A DNA stretch of 29,708 nucleotides from Chara braunii (GCA_003427395.1 BFEA01000841.1:283300-313007); one strand, 5' to 3'. Counted from the first letter of the stretch, positions 18,217 through 26,369 are shown. Program-made: numbers and translations. The notes: generated by a model from the letters alone, not told the origin.

Positions 18217-18338
18217 GGGCTTCGCTGCACTACTCTCGAAATGTGCAAAAGGAGAGTGAATCTTCGGCTAGAATATGGAAAGATGCAGCGCCATGACTTT
18301 TGTCTTTTGTGCAGGTCGAGAGTAGTGCAACGAGGCCC
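18217..18338 (+). mobile_element. MITE family M1, well preserved copy
   Basis: The ends GGGCTTCGCTGCACTACTCT and, inverted, GGGCCTCGTTGCACTACTCT are nearly identical over 30 bp, continuing into CGAAATGTGCAAAA on the left arm. The interior has GAGAGTGAATCTTCGGCTAG. The 122-bp element has no coding capacity. AAA occurs on both flanks, which may be chance. A copy of the ~76-bp repeat sits just upstream. Confidence 0.75.
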
Positions 18339-18505
18339 AAAGTGATAGAAGTGCTTGAAGAGGCCATAATTCTTTTTTTTTTCTTTTTTCTTTCCTTTTT
18401 TTTTTTTTCGCCATAATTCTTTTCCGCAGCCACAGTTTTTTCTTTCTTTCCGAAACAACAACCGTGCGCATTCATTTCCACATCCAACACGCCTGCTCCC
18501 CGATT
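18339..18505. other. Pyrimidine-rich spacer between MITE and U1 gene
   Basis: It contains two T-rich runs, each preceded by GCCATAATTCTTTT (at ~18363 and ~18409). The same phrase with a T run is also seen near 16819. No gene is seen. Confidence 0.45.
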
Positions 18506-18588
18506 ATCCCATAACCGTTTTGCTTCCAGGATCCAGCGATTGCAGGAGTTCTGCGAGGCAGGCACTCTCCTCTGGCCACTATATAAGG
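18505..18588 (+). promoter_or_regulatory. U1 promoter region: TATA box at -31, weak USE-like match
   Basis: TATATAAGG at 18580-18588 starts 31 bp before the mature 5' end of the U1 gene, the normal position for plant snRNA genes transcribed by Pol II. Plants also use an upstream sequence element (RTCCCACATCG) about 33 bp before the TATA box. I see no good match at that spacing. ATCCCATAACCG at ~18506-18517 is a partial match but about 40 bp too far upstream. Confidence 0.55.
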
Positions 18589-18610
18589 CCCATCCATTCC
18601 AATGTTTTTT

Positions 18611-18770
18611 ATACTTACCTGGCCGGGGCGCATCCGTGATCAGGAAGGTGGATGGCCTAGGTTGCAGGGTTCCCATTGCACTTTGGGTCTCGCCTGGCCT
18701 AAGTCACACCCACTGCGGTGTTACTACGGCAGAATTTCTGGTAGCGGGGGCACGCGTACGCGCGGCCCCC
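18611..18770 (+). ncRNA. U1: U1 spliceosomal small nuclear RNA gene
   Basis: U1 RNA pairs with 5' splice sites in the U1 snRNP. The 5' end ATACTTACCTG is the universal splice-site recognition sequence. Stem-loop I has the U1-70K loop GATCAGGAAGG flanked by CATCC and GGATG. GGATGGCCTAGGTT resembles plant U1. Stem-loop II has the exact U1A loop ATTGCACT between CCC and GGG. The Sm-site region reads AATTTCTGG at 18733-18741, where plants and animals usually have AATTTGTGG. The last stem-loop is built from GCGGGGGC and GCGGCCCCC around an ACGCGTACGC segment, close to the plant form. The 160-nt length is normal. No clear plant-type 3' box (CA-N3-10-AGTNNAA) was found downstream. With an intact TATA box it could be expressed; a U1 pseudogene is possible given the Sm change. 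Confidence 0.93.
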
Positions 18771-19315
18771 AAAAAATAAAATATTTCCAATAGCAAAGAC
18801 AAAAGAAGGAAATCAAAACAGGGATGGAACGAGGTAGCGAAACATTCGAAGAATAAACGAATAGTACGTAATCAAAACTACTGAAAGAACACTGTCATGA
18901 AGACAAGAACGTGGACGATCTCAGTTCATACTCACACGAGGACGAAAAGAATAAATTTGAGTAAGTTTTCGAGCACGCAACCCTAACGCCTCAAATGGAG
19001 ACCCTCTTGTCAGCGGCCTGCGGGGCCGCGAGAGGACCCTTTTTGAGGCCACCTCCAGAGGTGGTCTCAAATTACCTTTCGTTTTGTTTTTAGGTTCGCG
19101 AATTGAAGAAGAGCTCTGAGTCTCTGACGGTAAAAGGATCAATCAGGACCGCCAGAAGGGAGCCGCGCCCACCGGAGCACAAGCGCTGCGCTACAGTCTG
19201 AAGTTACAGAGCAGCGCTAACTCACGAGTTACTGGTGGTGGCGGCGGTAGCACACCCGGGGCCGCTGCTGAGCGAGCAAAGCGACGCGCCTAGTGCACGA
19301 CCTATCTTCATCGCC
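18771..19315. other. Sequence downstream of U1, with GC-rich hairpins
   Basis: No gene is recognised. Two adjacent hairpins occur: GCGGCC-N5-GGCCGC at 19013-19029, and GAGGCCACCTC-CA-GAGGTGGTCTC at 19045-19068. A further dyad AGCGCTGC/GCAGCGCT lies at ~19182-19218. Confidence 0.4.
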
Positions 19316-19424
19316 TACCTTCTTCCCCCGATTACAACGTACGATCATTATAGCTGTATTTGGGGAGTCTTTCAGACTAAATACAGCTATAATGACCGTA
19401 CGTTGTATTCGGGGGAAGACGGTA
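19316..19424. mobile_element. Hairpin MITE family H, copy 1
   Basis: Arms of about 46 bp face each other around a ~16-bp loop. The left arm has TCTTCCCCCGATTACAACGT and ATCATTATAGCTGTATTT; the right arm repeats these inverted with two or three mismatches. Outer bases TACC/GGTA also pair. No coding capacity. The extremely short loop makes it a foldback-type MITE. Flanking duplication is not obvious. Confidence 0.75.
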
Positions 19425-19481
19425 GATTGCACCACGAGGTCTCGGGGGAGACTCGGGCTATGGTGGTGGTTCGAGAAAAGT

Positions 19482-19543
19482 GTTGAGGTCCCACCTCCTC
19501 CTTGAGTGGAGGAGTGAGCACCTCTGTGCTCAGGTGCCTCAAC
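19482..19543 (+). other. Three-way-junction-like inverted repeat cluster
   Basis: GTTGAGG at 19482-19488 pairs with CCTCAAC at 19537-19543. Between them are CTCCTCC/GGAGGAG (19495-19501 with 19508-19514) and AGCACCTCTGTGCT (near 19517-19530). Together they can fold into a closed two-hairpin junction of 62 nt. The sequence matches no RNA family that I know. Chance in GC-rich sequence is possible. Confidence 0.35.
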
Positions 19544-20167
19544 ATCCTCGTGGCCCCAACCAACAACCTCTTTTACTTTTCACCAATTGACAACATGAAC
19601 ATCTACTTCTACGAGCTGCATAGCCATCCTGGCTGCAGACGGTGGTCGGGAATCGGGATACACGGGCTCTGTGTAAACACAAGGTGTAGGCAGCTCCTAG
19701 GCAGTTTCGGATCAACTAAACGAAGGAAGGCAGCAGCGCCAGCGGAAGCAGTGGGAGAGCGTCCTATGGCGGTGGCCCGGTGGGAGCGCTGCCTACTTTA
19801 CGGAGGTCCCACTTTTTGGGTTGCTCTGTTTCTCTCCATAATTGCAGGAAGTTGTAGCTGAATACTTTCTTTGCATTTGATCCTGTTGGTAGGTTAGATT
19901 CATCGATTTCTGGTATGTTCAAATGGGTACCCTCTTTCTTCTCTTCCCACATATAGTGCCATCGGATATTCCGATTCCTCTGCTCCCTTTTACATCTATG
20001 CGTCTGTTAGATCTACAGATTACGAGTACACTGAAGTTGGATTACCTCTATTCCTTTCTCGTATATAGTGGCTTTGAGTTAATTTCCTACCCATTGATGT
20101 TAGTCTTGGATGTGCCCTTTTCCTGTATGTAGTGCCTTTGCATCAATATCCCTCTTACCTGTAGATG
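19544..20167. other. Unassigned sequence
   Basis: A + frame at 19502-19861 encodes 119 residues with no recognisable motif, and I do not call it a gene. TATAGTG-containing phrases recur at ~19954, ~20065 and ~20128 (CATATAGTGCC, GTATATAGTGGC, GTATGTAGTGCC), spaced about 60-110 bp, hinting at an old loose tandem repeat. Confidence 0.35.
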
Positions 20168-20278
20168 CTACCGTCTTCACCCGAATAGAACGCCCGGTCA
20201 TTATAGCTGCATTTGGCACAACTTTCAGTCCAGATGCAGCGATAATTACCGGGCGTTCTATTCGGGTGAAGACGGTAG
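20168..20278. mobile_element. Hairpin MITE family H, copy 2
   Basis: The left arm CTACCGTCTTCACCCGAATA plus GAACGCCCGGTCATTATAGC is matched by the right arm in inverted form, with two mismatches over 45 bp around a ~20-bp loop. Compared with copy 1 the outer and inner blocks are shared but the middle differs (AGAACGCCCGG against ACAACGTACGG). The differences are present in both arms, so each copy stays self-complementary. Confidence 0.8.
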
Positions 20279-20709
20279 TCTTGGACTCTTGGATGTGCTT
20301 GGCTTTAGAACAGCTCAGCTCGGTATCTCTGCTTCGTGCTTCGATATGGTATGAGTGGTATTAGGGTTTTGCTGGTAACTTTATTTCCAGTTTTAGGATT
20401 GATGTTGAAATCTTGTTCGATGTATCTGGCCGATTTTGTAGGCTGGATTCTCTCTCTGTATTTCTGTTCTTTTTCTCACGCTTGATTCATTATCTCTACT
20501 AAAATCTTGATCAGCTGGAATCTCTGAGTCTAGTCGCATGTGTACGCTAGATCCATGCTCTTTTCTACAGCCTGTTCTTCTAATTTCGCAATAACTACAC
20601 TCTCTCGGGATTTCATTTTGGTTCTGATAATCCGTCCTATGGGGAATTTTCTGTCTTGTAAGGAAGGAAACCTGTAGACTGGTCTCTTCCTGCGGTTCAG
20701 GCGTTTTTA
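20279..20709. other. Unassigned sequence
   Basis: No gene, RNA or element is recognised. It is of average composition with scattered pyrimidine-rich patches, and ends at the target duplication of the retroelement that follows. Confidence 0.4.
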
Positions 20710-20728
20710 TAGGGAGAGACTATCTGTT

Positions 20729-20990
20729 TTTTTTTTTTTTTTTCTCTTTTAAAAAAAACAAAAAAAAAAAGAAACGCCCCCACCAGTGTTAGTGGTGCTG
20801 ATAAGAGCAGACATCACTAGCACCTGGGAAGAGGCTCCATCTATTGGTCAGGAGCATCACCTGCTGGAAAGCGGGTCCAGCGTCCCATATACAGATTTTA
20901 ACTGTTTGTTCAGACAACTGATAGTAACGGCTGTTGGGTGTTCACCTCCCGCCGTAGAAAGAAATATGATAGAGCTGCAGAACTATCAAG
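20729..20990 (-). mobile_element. Short retroelement (SINE-like) with exact 19-bp target duplication
   Basis: TAGGGAGAGACTATCTGTT is found at 20710-20728 and again at 20991-21009. The 262 bp between are a minus-strand element with an A-rich tail (T run on the + strand from 20727), a body ending ACCACTAACACTGGTGGGGG, the two-stem-loop core at 20834-20886 (minus) and a ~100-bp head. A tail plus long target duplication show insertion by LINE machinery. The body and 3' part match the copy at 24211-24353. No ORF; I could not recognise Pol III boxes with confidence, so whether it is a SINE or a truncated LINE end is open. Confidence 0.85.
20834..20886 (-). repeat. Two-stem-loop core (minus copy)
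   Basis: Read on the minus strand: GGGACGCTGGACCCGCTTTC, CAGCAGGTGAT, then GCTCC-loop-GGAGC. Stem 1 is GCTGGA/TCCAGC with loop CCCGCTT. Stem 2 is GCTCC/GGAGC with loop TGACCAATAGAT. Both stems are intact. Confidence 0.8.
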
Positions 20991-21009
20991 TAGGGAGAGA
21001 CTATCTGTT

Positions 21010-21698
21010 GAAGCCTTTGCAGTTGATGATACATCAGCAACGATTGTAAGACGGAGACACGTTTTTCGTGTGAGATTCAGGGTGAAACTTACAGATTTAC
21101 TAACAGCGGCGCCACTTTGAGCAGTGAGAGTGCAACAAGGGGCTGTGGGAACGCTACTGGTCACATGGTAAGAGAGAGCCGGTGAAGAGCAAACTTGAGT
21201 TGTACCCATTGTGATCGCAACTCCACGAAGATCTAAGGGTGCATGGTGCGAAACCCGTCATGGCAGCTCAGGCTCTTTACAGTATTTGGTCAGCAAGGAT
21301 GGGACGGTAGCCCTGATAGAGAGGAGAGATCATTGTTGGCAAGACAACCTAGTAGTTGTCATTCGAGTCTGTCTCAGTAGTTTTCGGAAAACACATTCAT
21401 TCTCAACCACTCACGATTACCAGTAAGGTAATATCACGTCTATGGGTAGTGCCCCTAGTGGGACTACGGAGGCAGTGTGAGTGCTACCGTCACTGGTGGG
21501 AACGCTATCCGCCTATAGCTAGCGAAAGTAGGGTAGGAAGCAAACTTGAACTGCATCCATGATGATCTTGGTTCATAATGTTGTTGTTATTGGAGATCTA
21601 AGGGTGCGTGGTGGGAAACCCGCCTAGGCCGTTCAGGCTTCCTTAGCTTACAGATCTGTAGAGATTAGGTTAAGTTTGACCAAAATGAGTTTCTCGTT
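21010..21698 (+). repeat. Unassigned sequence holding a diverged ~355-bp tandem duplication
   Basis: Segment 21122-21276 aligns with 21475-21640. Shared phrases include AGTGAGAGTGC/AGTGTGAGTGC, GGGAACGCTA, AGCAAACTTGA, CATTGTGATC/CATGATGATC, TCTAAGGGTGC and GAAACCCGYC. Divergence is high and no frame is preserved. The function and origin are unknown. Confidence 0.55.
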
Positions 21699-21850
21699 GG
21701 GACACTTGACCCAGTTTCCAGCAAAGCCGAAGTTGGGTAATAGCCTCAGTACTTACCAGGTAGAATTGTGAGGTCCCCGGCCTCGAGTGGAATATTATTG
21801 CACAAGGGACTGTGTTTTCTCCAAAAAAAAAAAAAAAAAAAAAAAAAAAT
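21699..21850 (+). mobile_element. Short retroelement related to the 13338-13503 tail
   Basis: It starts GGGACACTTGACCCAGTTTC with a decayed first stem, shares GTGAGGTCCCCGGCC with the LINE 3' tail at 13434-13440 and ends in an A run (21822-21849). It is probably a 5'-truncated copy of the same family. The second stem-loop is absent. Confidence 0.6.
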
Positions 21851-22185
21851 CGTAGACGAAGAAGGCAACCCGCCAAACAACTGGAAGTGCGACCAGAAAC
21901 ATTTACGTTGTAGCGAAGGCCCACCCGTTGTACTGGCCCATGTGACTGGGCGCACTTGCCCTGAGTGCGAAGTGTCTGGGTCGCCACTTCGTGCTTTCTG
22001 GACGAAGTCCGCCCATGTGACCACACGGGGGCCAAATGCCTAAAAAAATGGAACCAAATGCCTCAAATTTTTGAGACTTTTGGTCCCCGTGTGGGTATGC
22101 CCTCAGTGAAATCTTCCTTTCCAGTACTCTTTATTGTATCCGCAGGCTGGCAGACCTGATGGCAAGAACGTGGCTGGAATGTACG
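21851..22185. other. Unassigned sequence
   Basis: No gene seen. CGTGTGGTCACATGGGC-like phrases face GCCCATGTGACTGGGCGC (around 21937-22030), forming loose inverted repeats. GGGGGCCAAATGCC and TTGGTCCCCGTGTGG also face each other. Confidence 0.35.
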
Positions 22186-22194
22186 GTCATTATA
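22186..22194 (+). repeat. Left 9-bp target duplication of the Mutator-like element
   Basis: GTCATTATA here is repeated exactly at 22730-22738. The same phrase is part of the hairpin MITE family H, so the element landed in a family H copy. Confidence 0.75.
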
Positions 22195-22335
22195 GGGATA
22201 ACTGGTAGAAAGCGCCCACGCCAAAACCTTTCCAGTTTAGGCCGCCCAAAGTTGGTCCGTTTGGTACTGCTAACCCAATGTCTTCCATGTCCGGTACTGC
22301 AGGCCCACGCGTCCCTCCAAGGGCCCTACCGGATC

Positions 22336-22368
22336 ATGAATCTGGCGCATAAACGGCGCCAGATTCAT
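22336..22368. repeat. Perfect 13-bp hairpin
   Basis: ATGAATCTGGCGC, a 7-bp loop, then GCGCCAGATTCAT. It resembles the dyads inside the neighbouring tandem units (TTCATGAA...TTCATGAA). Confidence 0.85.
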
Positions 22369-22442
22369 TTTGATGTACAAGACGCCGAAGGTGGTACCGC
22401 TGAAGGATAGAATGGGGGCCACGTACGGTATCTTGCAAAAGA

Positions 22443-22611
22443 AGGGCCCTTAGGCTAGTGGTTCATGAAACTGGCACAAAAACTGGGCCCGATTCATGAA
22501 CCGGTAAAAACAGGCCAAGGGAGTTGTGGAAGGGCCCTACCGGTTCATGAAACTGGCACAAAAACAGGGCCCGATTCATGAACCGGTAAAAACAGGCCAA
22601 GGGAGCTGTGG
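22443..22611 (+). repeat. Tandem ~85-bp repeat, two copies, within the Mutator-like element
   Basis: Units at 22443-22529 and 22530-22611 share GGTTCATGAAACTGGCACAA, GGGCCCGATTCATGAACCGG and ACAGGCCAAGGGAG, with few differences. Each unit is itself a dyad (GGTTCATGAA facing TTCATGAACC). A third related start lies at 22319-22340 (AGGGCCCTACCGGATCATGA). Confidence 0.85.
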
Positions 22612-22738
22612 CCGAAGGCGCCTTTCACCCAGGCTGAAGACATTTGGGCCGGTTGTGTACCAAACGGCCCAACTTTGGGCGGCCAAAACCGAAAAGGCTT
22701 TGGCATGGACGCTTTCTACCAGTTATTCCGTCATTATA

Positions 22739-22911
22739 GGCTATTATAGCTGTATTTGGGGCAAGTTAAACTTCAACTGTAAGTACAGGTATAATGACCG
22801 TACGTTGTGAGCTAACGTACTATGGTCATTATACTAGCTGTATTTGGTGTAACTTCAAGTGTAAGTACAGGTATAATGGCCGTACGTTGTATTCGGGAGA
22901 AGAAGGTAGCC
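22739..22911. mobile_element. Two tandem, diverged hairpin MITE family H copies
   Basis: Bases ~22741-22807 and ~22818-22911 each have a left arm with TATAGCTGTATTTGG and a right arm with TACAGGTATAATGRCCGTAC. The second ends GTTGTATTCGGGAGAAGAAG. Compared with copies at 19316 and 20168 the arms are less perfect. The Mutator-like element lies in the left arm of the first. Confidence 0.65.
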
Positions 22912-23002
22912 TGAACTTCCACTAAGACCTGTGACATCAGATTTGCGACGCTACCACGCTACACACACACGACCACTCCATCACACGACCATTGCACACA
23001 TA

Positions 23003-23132
23003 GGGCCTCGCTGCAGTACTCTCGAAATGTGCAAAACGAGAGTGAATCTTCCACTAGATTATGGAATTATGGAAAGAGACACCCCCATGATTTTTGTCTT
23101 TTGTGCATGTCGAGAGTAGTGCAGCGAGGCCC
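23003..23132 (+). mobile_element. MITE family M1, well preserved copy
   Basis: GGGCCTCGCTGCAGTACTCT at the left and, inverted, GGGCCTCGCTGCACTACTCT at the right differ at one base. The arms are followed by CGAAATGTGCAAAA. Inside, ATTATGGAATTATGG is a small tandem duplication absent from other copies. Flanks do not show a clear TWA duplication. Confidence 0.8.
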
Positions 23133-23330
23133 ATTGTCAACACTCCTGCCCACGGCTGGGATATACAAATGGGGACTGCTACAGAGGATACGTAGCAGAT
23201 ATACAACAATAGATGACATCACACATACTCATACATGTCACAACAAGTTACACATCTCTGTGCTCAAAGAAGGACCTTGGCATTGCCAGTCCAAGTGTAT
23301 GAAAACACCACCACAATTGTACATGCTACA
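23133..23330. other. Unassigned sequence
   Basis: Nothing recognisable; a CATAC/CACACA-rich patch lies at ~23220-23240. Confidence 0.35.
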
Positions 23331-23383
23331 GGGACGCTGGACCTGGTTTCCAGCAGGTGCAGCTCCCCACCAATAGATGGAGC
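23331..23383 (+). repeat. Two-stem-loop core, copy without A tail
   Basis: GGGACGCTGGACCTGGTTTC begins it. Stem 1 GCTGGA/TCCAGC has loop CCTGGTT. Stem 2 GCTCC/GGAGC has loop CCACCAATAGAT. Directly downstream is another hairpin, CCCACTTA at 23398-23405 with TAAGTGGG at 23430-23437. No A run follows. Confidence 0.8.
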
Positions 23384-24211
23384 CTTCAACATGGGAACCC
23401 ACTTATCGGGGATGCTCATATCACCTCGGTAAGTGGGCCTCCCACCGATGAAATTTAAACCAGAAAAAAAAAAGGACCAGTGACATCATGCATATGGGAT
23501 TCGGACGAATACCACGCATAGGCTGCTTTCTATTCGAATACAACGGATATGAATTATTTTCGAGCAGCTTCATTTTTTTAAATACAACATGTGCGTTCTA
23601 TTCAATGTTTTCGAGTTTTTCGAAAACTCAAATACAATGCAGATGCGTTATGCACAGGGAAGAAGGTACTGGGATTTGGCCCTAGGACTTTGAATTCCGG
23701 TGTTGTAACTGCCAGCGGGTTTATTGCCAAATTGGGCCCATAAGGAGTATGAGCTTTGTGTCCTTGGTGCCGGCCTGCCGCCAGTACATGACCCCAGCCT
23801 TGCAGGAACGTTACATCGCCTACTCCGAACATTTAACGCCTCGGGCCTACTGGACCAGGATCCCTGGGCGGGAGTAAGGTGCTCAGAGACCTGCGGACAT
23901 CATCAGCCTTCTGCATCTCTAGAAGCAGCATCATCATCAACATCACCTACCACAGCACCCAAATGTCTGTATCTGCAAAGATGGGAAGAAGCATCCTACT
24001 CAGTTGGTACTCTGGATTTCAGAGTAACCAATGGCGGGGGGAGGGAGGGACTAGTATGTTACAGCAGTTAGTTGACGCCGGTTTCATGGTGAAGAGGTTC
24101 CCCCCTCTCCAAATTCCTGCTTAGTCAATCCCCTGGCTTCCAGGGTAATGAATGCTGGCAGGAACTTCCACATTCTTTGTTCTGATATGCTCTGAACTCA
24201 TGCTTGTATAT
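23384..24211. other. Unassigned sequence, short hairpin and direct repeat
   Basis: No gene recognised. GTTTTCGA-GTTTT-TCGAAAAC forms a perfect hairpin near 23609-23630. CGCCTCGGGCCTACTGGACC at ~23836-23855 recurs as CGCCTTGGGCCTACTGGACC at ~24379-24398, each followed by NATCCCTGG, so one end of an unidentified element is present twice. Confidence 0.4.
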
Positions 24212-24353
24212 GGGACGCTACGCTGGACCCGCTTTCCAGCAGGTGATGCTCCCCACCAATAGATGGAGCCGCTCCCCAGGTGGTAGTAGTGTCTGCTCTT
24301 ATCAACACCACTAACACTGAAGGGGGTGTTAAAAAAAAAAAAAAAAAAAAAAG
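24212..24353 (+). mobile_element. Short retroelement, same subfamily as 20729-20990
   Basis: The core (24212-24269) has a 5-bp duplication at its start (GGGACGCTACGCTGGACCC), so stem 1 GCTGGA/TCCAGC is still intact. Stem 2 is intact. The 3' part GTCTGCTCTTATCAACACCA plus CTAACACT matches the 20729 element read from the minus strand. It ends in an A run (24330-24352). The 5' boundary and target duplication were not found. Confidence 0.75.
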
Positions 24354-25438
24354 GATCCCTGGCGACCTGAAATTTATCGCCTTGGGCCTACTGGACCACA
24401 ATCCCTGGTGACACGGGGCCACAATCCAAGAATACAGAAAAGTGTGTCGTTGGCGGTTCGGCCCCTGTTTGAATGACATGCACAAATAGACAAATGGAAC
24501 AAATTATTTATAGGGTAAAAAGAGTGTGTGCTCCCTGGTGAGAGGAGTCCGGGCAACATACTCACAGTATGGGTGTTATACCTCGTAAGAGGAGTTAGGA
24601 CAGCATACTCACAGTTACTGTAGCACTTTGGTAAACGTAACGACGGCTGGAGATGAATGCATCTGAACGTCATCATGTCCTGGCTTGGTTCAAAAAGAGC
24701 TATGGCGGATTTTCAAGGCTCCCAGCTCCAATGGAAGAACTGGAGGATAAATGAACACGAATGGCCCCTCAAGCCTTATTCTCACTTCGTGATCCCGTTC
24801 ACGGCAACCCCCTCCTCTTTTGTTCTCCTCCCGGGATGAACCCGCGTGCCCGCCGGCCCCCCTCTCCTCCCTCCCCTCCCCGCCACCCTGCCCTCATGCC
24901 GAAAGATGGGAGAAGTAACTGTTACGACTGTGGCTGAATCAGAGGAAAGAGCTCGAGGACACAAGGAAGACCGGGATGGTTTTGACTGTCAAGGCTGACA
25001 ACAGGCTGCAACATCGGGAGGATAAACTTCGGAATGGAGACCCGGACGGGTGATGTGATGGCTACATGAAGGGCGGCTTGTGCTCTCATTTTTCCAGATA
25101 TCACCCACCTGGCATCCTGCATCACAGTTGCTTTCTCAGAGGGAGCAGGGATTAAATAAGGATTTAAAAGGGATGACAACCATGGATCCACAAGGGGGTT
25201 TGAGTTTAAATACGGTATAAACATTGGTTTTAAATTAGGTTTCCAATGGTAGAAATTACCTTGGGAACAATAAATAGGGGGGATGCAGATCAGGGCAGGT
25301 CGGCAACACAATTTTGCTCCAGGAAGGGATGGGTAACACTAGTAGCTCCAAGGTAAAAGGGAGTCTCCAGTCCTACAAGGTAGTTCGACCGTAGCCCTGG
25401 AAACAACAGCAATCTCTGAGTTACAAAGATGTATAAAT
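24354..25438. other. Unassigned sequence with a small tandem repeat
   Basis: Two related ~63-bp units lie at 24535-24610 (GAGAGGAGTCCGGGCAACAT and AAGAGGAGTTAGGACAGCAT, each followed by ACTCACAGTA/ACTCACAGTT). The rest shows no coding or RNA signal that I can support. Confidence 0.4.
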
Positions 25439-25595
25439 GGGACGCTGGACCCGGTTTCCAGCAGGTGTCGCTCCCCACCAACAGATGGAGCACCCTGACA
25501 GCCAAGTCCTCAATCCTGGCGGTTCTCTCACCACCGCTGGGATGGAAGGCTTACGCAGGGGCTATTCTGCAAAAAAAAAAAAAGAAAAAAAAAAA
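25439..25595 (+). mobile_element. Short retroelement with different 3' body and A-rich tail
   Basis: The core at 25439-25491 has both stems intact (GCTGGA/TCCAGC, GCTCC/GGAGC). The downstream ~75 bp (CACCCTGACAGCCAAGTCCT and on) do not match the other subfamilies, and the element ends in A-rich sequence 25571-25595. It directly abuts the inverted-repeat element starting at 25600. Confidence 0.7.
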
Positions 25596-25599
25596 GAGA

Positions 25600-25775
25600 A
25601 AACTACGGCGCAGTCAGGGTTTGAGTTTGTACACTTGAGGCAAAAGGGCCGGTAATGCTGAATGTATATGGCCTACGTTTTGGGTCCGGTGGGGTCGCGT
25701 GGGGGGGTGTTGTATTCGCGGGATTGCCTGAAAAGCAATTACAAACTGTTTTCGTGACTGCGCCGAAGTTACCCC
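25600..25775 (-). mobile_element. MITE family G (GCGCAGTCA ends), copy 1
   Basis: The left end AACTACGGCGCAGTCAGGGT and the right end, inverted, GGGGTAACTTCGGCGCAGTC share ACTWCGGCGCAGTCA, then TTTG. The interior (CAGGCAATCCCGCGAA inverted, GGGCCGGTAATG) matches the copy at 29447-29602 in opposite orientation. About 175 bp, non-coding, superfamily not assigned. Confidence 0.75.
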
Positions 25776-26369
25776 AAAAAAAAAAGTAGAGGGAAGTCCT
25801 GTTGACATGCCCTAATTTCCTAAATCTGGTCGTAGGAATAGCCACAAAGCAGAAAGCTCAACAACTCCAAAACATACTGCAGGCATGGAATTTTTCTTGA
25901 ACTTCGCGTACTAGGTGGACTTCAACCACCACTGGTCCACCAGTGCCGTCCCCTGCTTGAAAAACAAACATGTAGCTTGTTAACCGCTGCATCTTTCGGG
26001 GCGGGGCCACCGTTGATAAATTTCATTGGCGGCCTTTGTTGCATTTCCGGCCTCCGAAAGTCACGATGAGGGCCCCATGGCAGATATATGGGAAAGGTGC
26101 TGGTGGTCGAACAATGGCAGTTCGGAACTTCCTGTCCCAAAGAGGGAAAAACGAAATCCACGTCTGAAGTAGGCTCAAGAAGAGGAAGGAAGGAGACTGT
26201 GCTGCATCGGGGAGCCCTAAACGACAGCCTTTTGTGTGCCATACGGTCGACAGGACAAAGTATTTCCCATAGGCGCAGGCTAAATGCCGAAATGCCAAAT
26301 CGAGGTCAAATGAAGTCTGATTAAATCATTGGTTGATGTCTGCCCTTTTATTGCACTTTTATGGCTGAT
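25776..26369. other. Unassigned sequence
   Basis: No gene or element recognised. Overlapping open frames on both strands at 25922-26324 have no recognisable motif. Confidence 0.35.

Larger units (their letters stand above)
22195..22729. mobile_element. Mutator-like non-autonomous element, 535 bp
   Basis: Terminal inverted repeats of at least 73 bp (22195-22267 and 22657-22729), weakly to ~98 bp, begin GGRATAACTGGTAGAAAGCG and share GGCCGCCCAAAGTTGG and CCGTTTGGTAC. A 9-bp target duplication (GTCATTATA) flanks it. Long TIRs with a 9-bp duplication are the signature of Mutator-like elements. No transposase is encoded. The centre holds a 13-bp perfect hairpin (22336-22368) and two tandem ~82-88 bp units (22443-22611). 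Confidence 0.8.

Noticed and set aside
19182-19218. AGCGCTGC/GCAGCGCT dyad as a functional RNA
   Set aside because: A single 8-bp pair in GC-rich sequence is expected by chance.
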